A DNA stretch of 64,000 bases. It comes from Flavobacterium gawalongense (lineage in GTDB: Bacteria > Bacteroidota > Bacteroidia > Flavobacteriales > Flavobacteriaceae). Every line of letters starts with the position of its first letter. Position 1 is the stretch's first letter. The translations under genes were made by a program, and so were the position numbers. The notes beneath the pieces were generated by a model. That model saw nothing but the letters and a program-made list of their open reading frames with translations. It was not told where the DNA came from and ran no database searches. Positions 63,985-64,000 of this stretch are shown here, piece after piece. The stretch covers positions 62,001 through 126,000 of the forward strand of contig NZ_VJZP01000006.1 of the NCBI RefSeq assembly GCF_007097265.1, read 5' to 3'.

Positions 63985-64000
63985 ATTTGCTTCACAATTT

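Overview
The window is chromosomal DNA of a Bacteroidota member, most likely Flavobacteriaceae (Flavobacterium-like). It is AT-rich. Promoters fit the Bacteroidota TAnnTTTG pattern, there are two SusC/SusD pairs, one secreted protein carries a type IX secretion (T9SS) C-terminal domain, and the tmRNA encodes the tag GENNYALAA. The species cannot be named from the sequence alone.

Region 1 (1-13.7 kb, + strand) is a polysaccharide utilization locus (PUL), cut at its 5' end by the window edge. It holds SusC (partial), SusD, a GH97, a DUF4861 protein, a GH43 lipoprotein, a GH88-type unsaturated glucuronyl hydrolase, an MFS sugar/H+ symporter and a GH28-like beta-helix protein. Decayed IS256 transposase and TlpA-like thioredoxin remnants follow (13.7-14.7 kb).

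Region 2 (14.8-39.6 kb) reads mostly on the - strand and then on the + strand. It has a 2841-residue T9SS-exported protein with an alginate-lyase-like N-terminus, a second GH28-like protein, a heparinase II/III family lyase, a secreted alpha/beta hydrolase, a GH42 beta-galactosidase preceded by a stub of a GH95 gene, a LacI regulator divergent from kduI-kduD, xylB-xylA, and a Nudix-type regulator. Four promoters here carry the same 13-bp element (GTTCAGAAYAGTW) exactly 17 bp upstream of a TAnnTTTG box: the giant protein, the hydrolase-lyase-GH28 operon, GH95 stub-GH42, and xylBA. This looks like one activator-controlled regulon tying extracellular depolymerisation to xylose use. The kduID operon instead has a 20-bp LacI-type palindrome overlapping its -33 box. 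Together regions 1 and 2 suggest degradation of an acidic heteropolysaccharide containing uronate, xylose and galactose (inference; a pectin-like or glucuronoxylan-like polymer would fit).

Region 3 (39.6-48.9 kb) is mostly housekeeping: a decayed serine recombinase abutting ssrA (tmRNA, - strand), a serine-hydrolase lipoprotein, an alanine/saccharopine dehydrogenase-like oxidoreductase, CorA, and the acetate pair pta-ackA.

Region 4 (48.9-64 kb, + strand) is a second PUL: a SusR-like membrane regulator, SusC, SusD, a LamG lipoprotein, a GH144 (endo-beta-1,2-glucanase family) lipoprotein, an esterase broken by one frameshift, a GH3 beta-glucosidase, a GH97 C-terminal remnant, and a GH43-like/discoidin/FN3 protein. 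GH144 plus GH3 points to beta-1,2-glucan or a related beta-glucan as substrate (inference from families).
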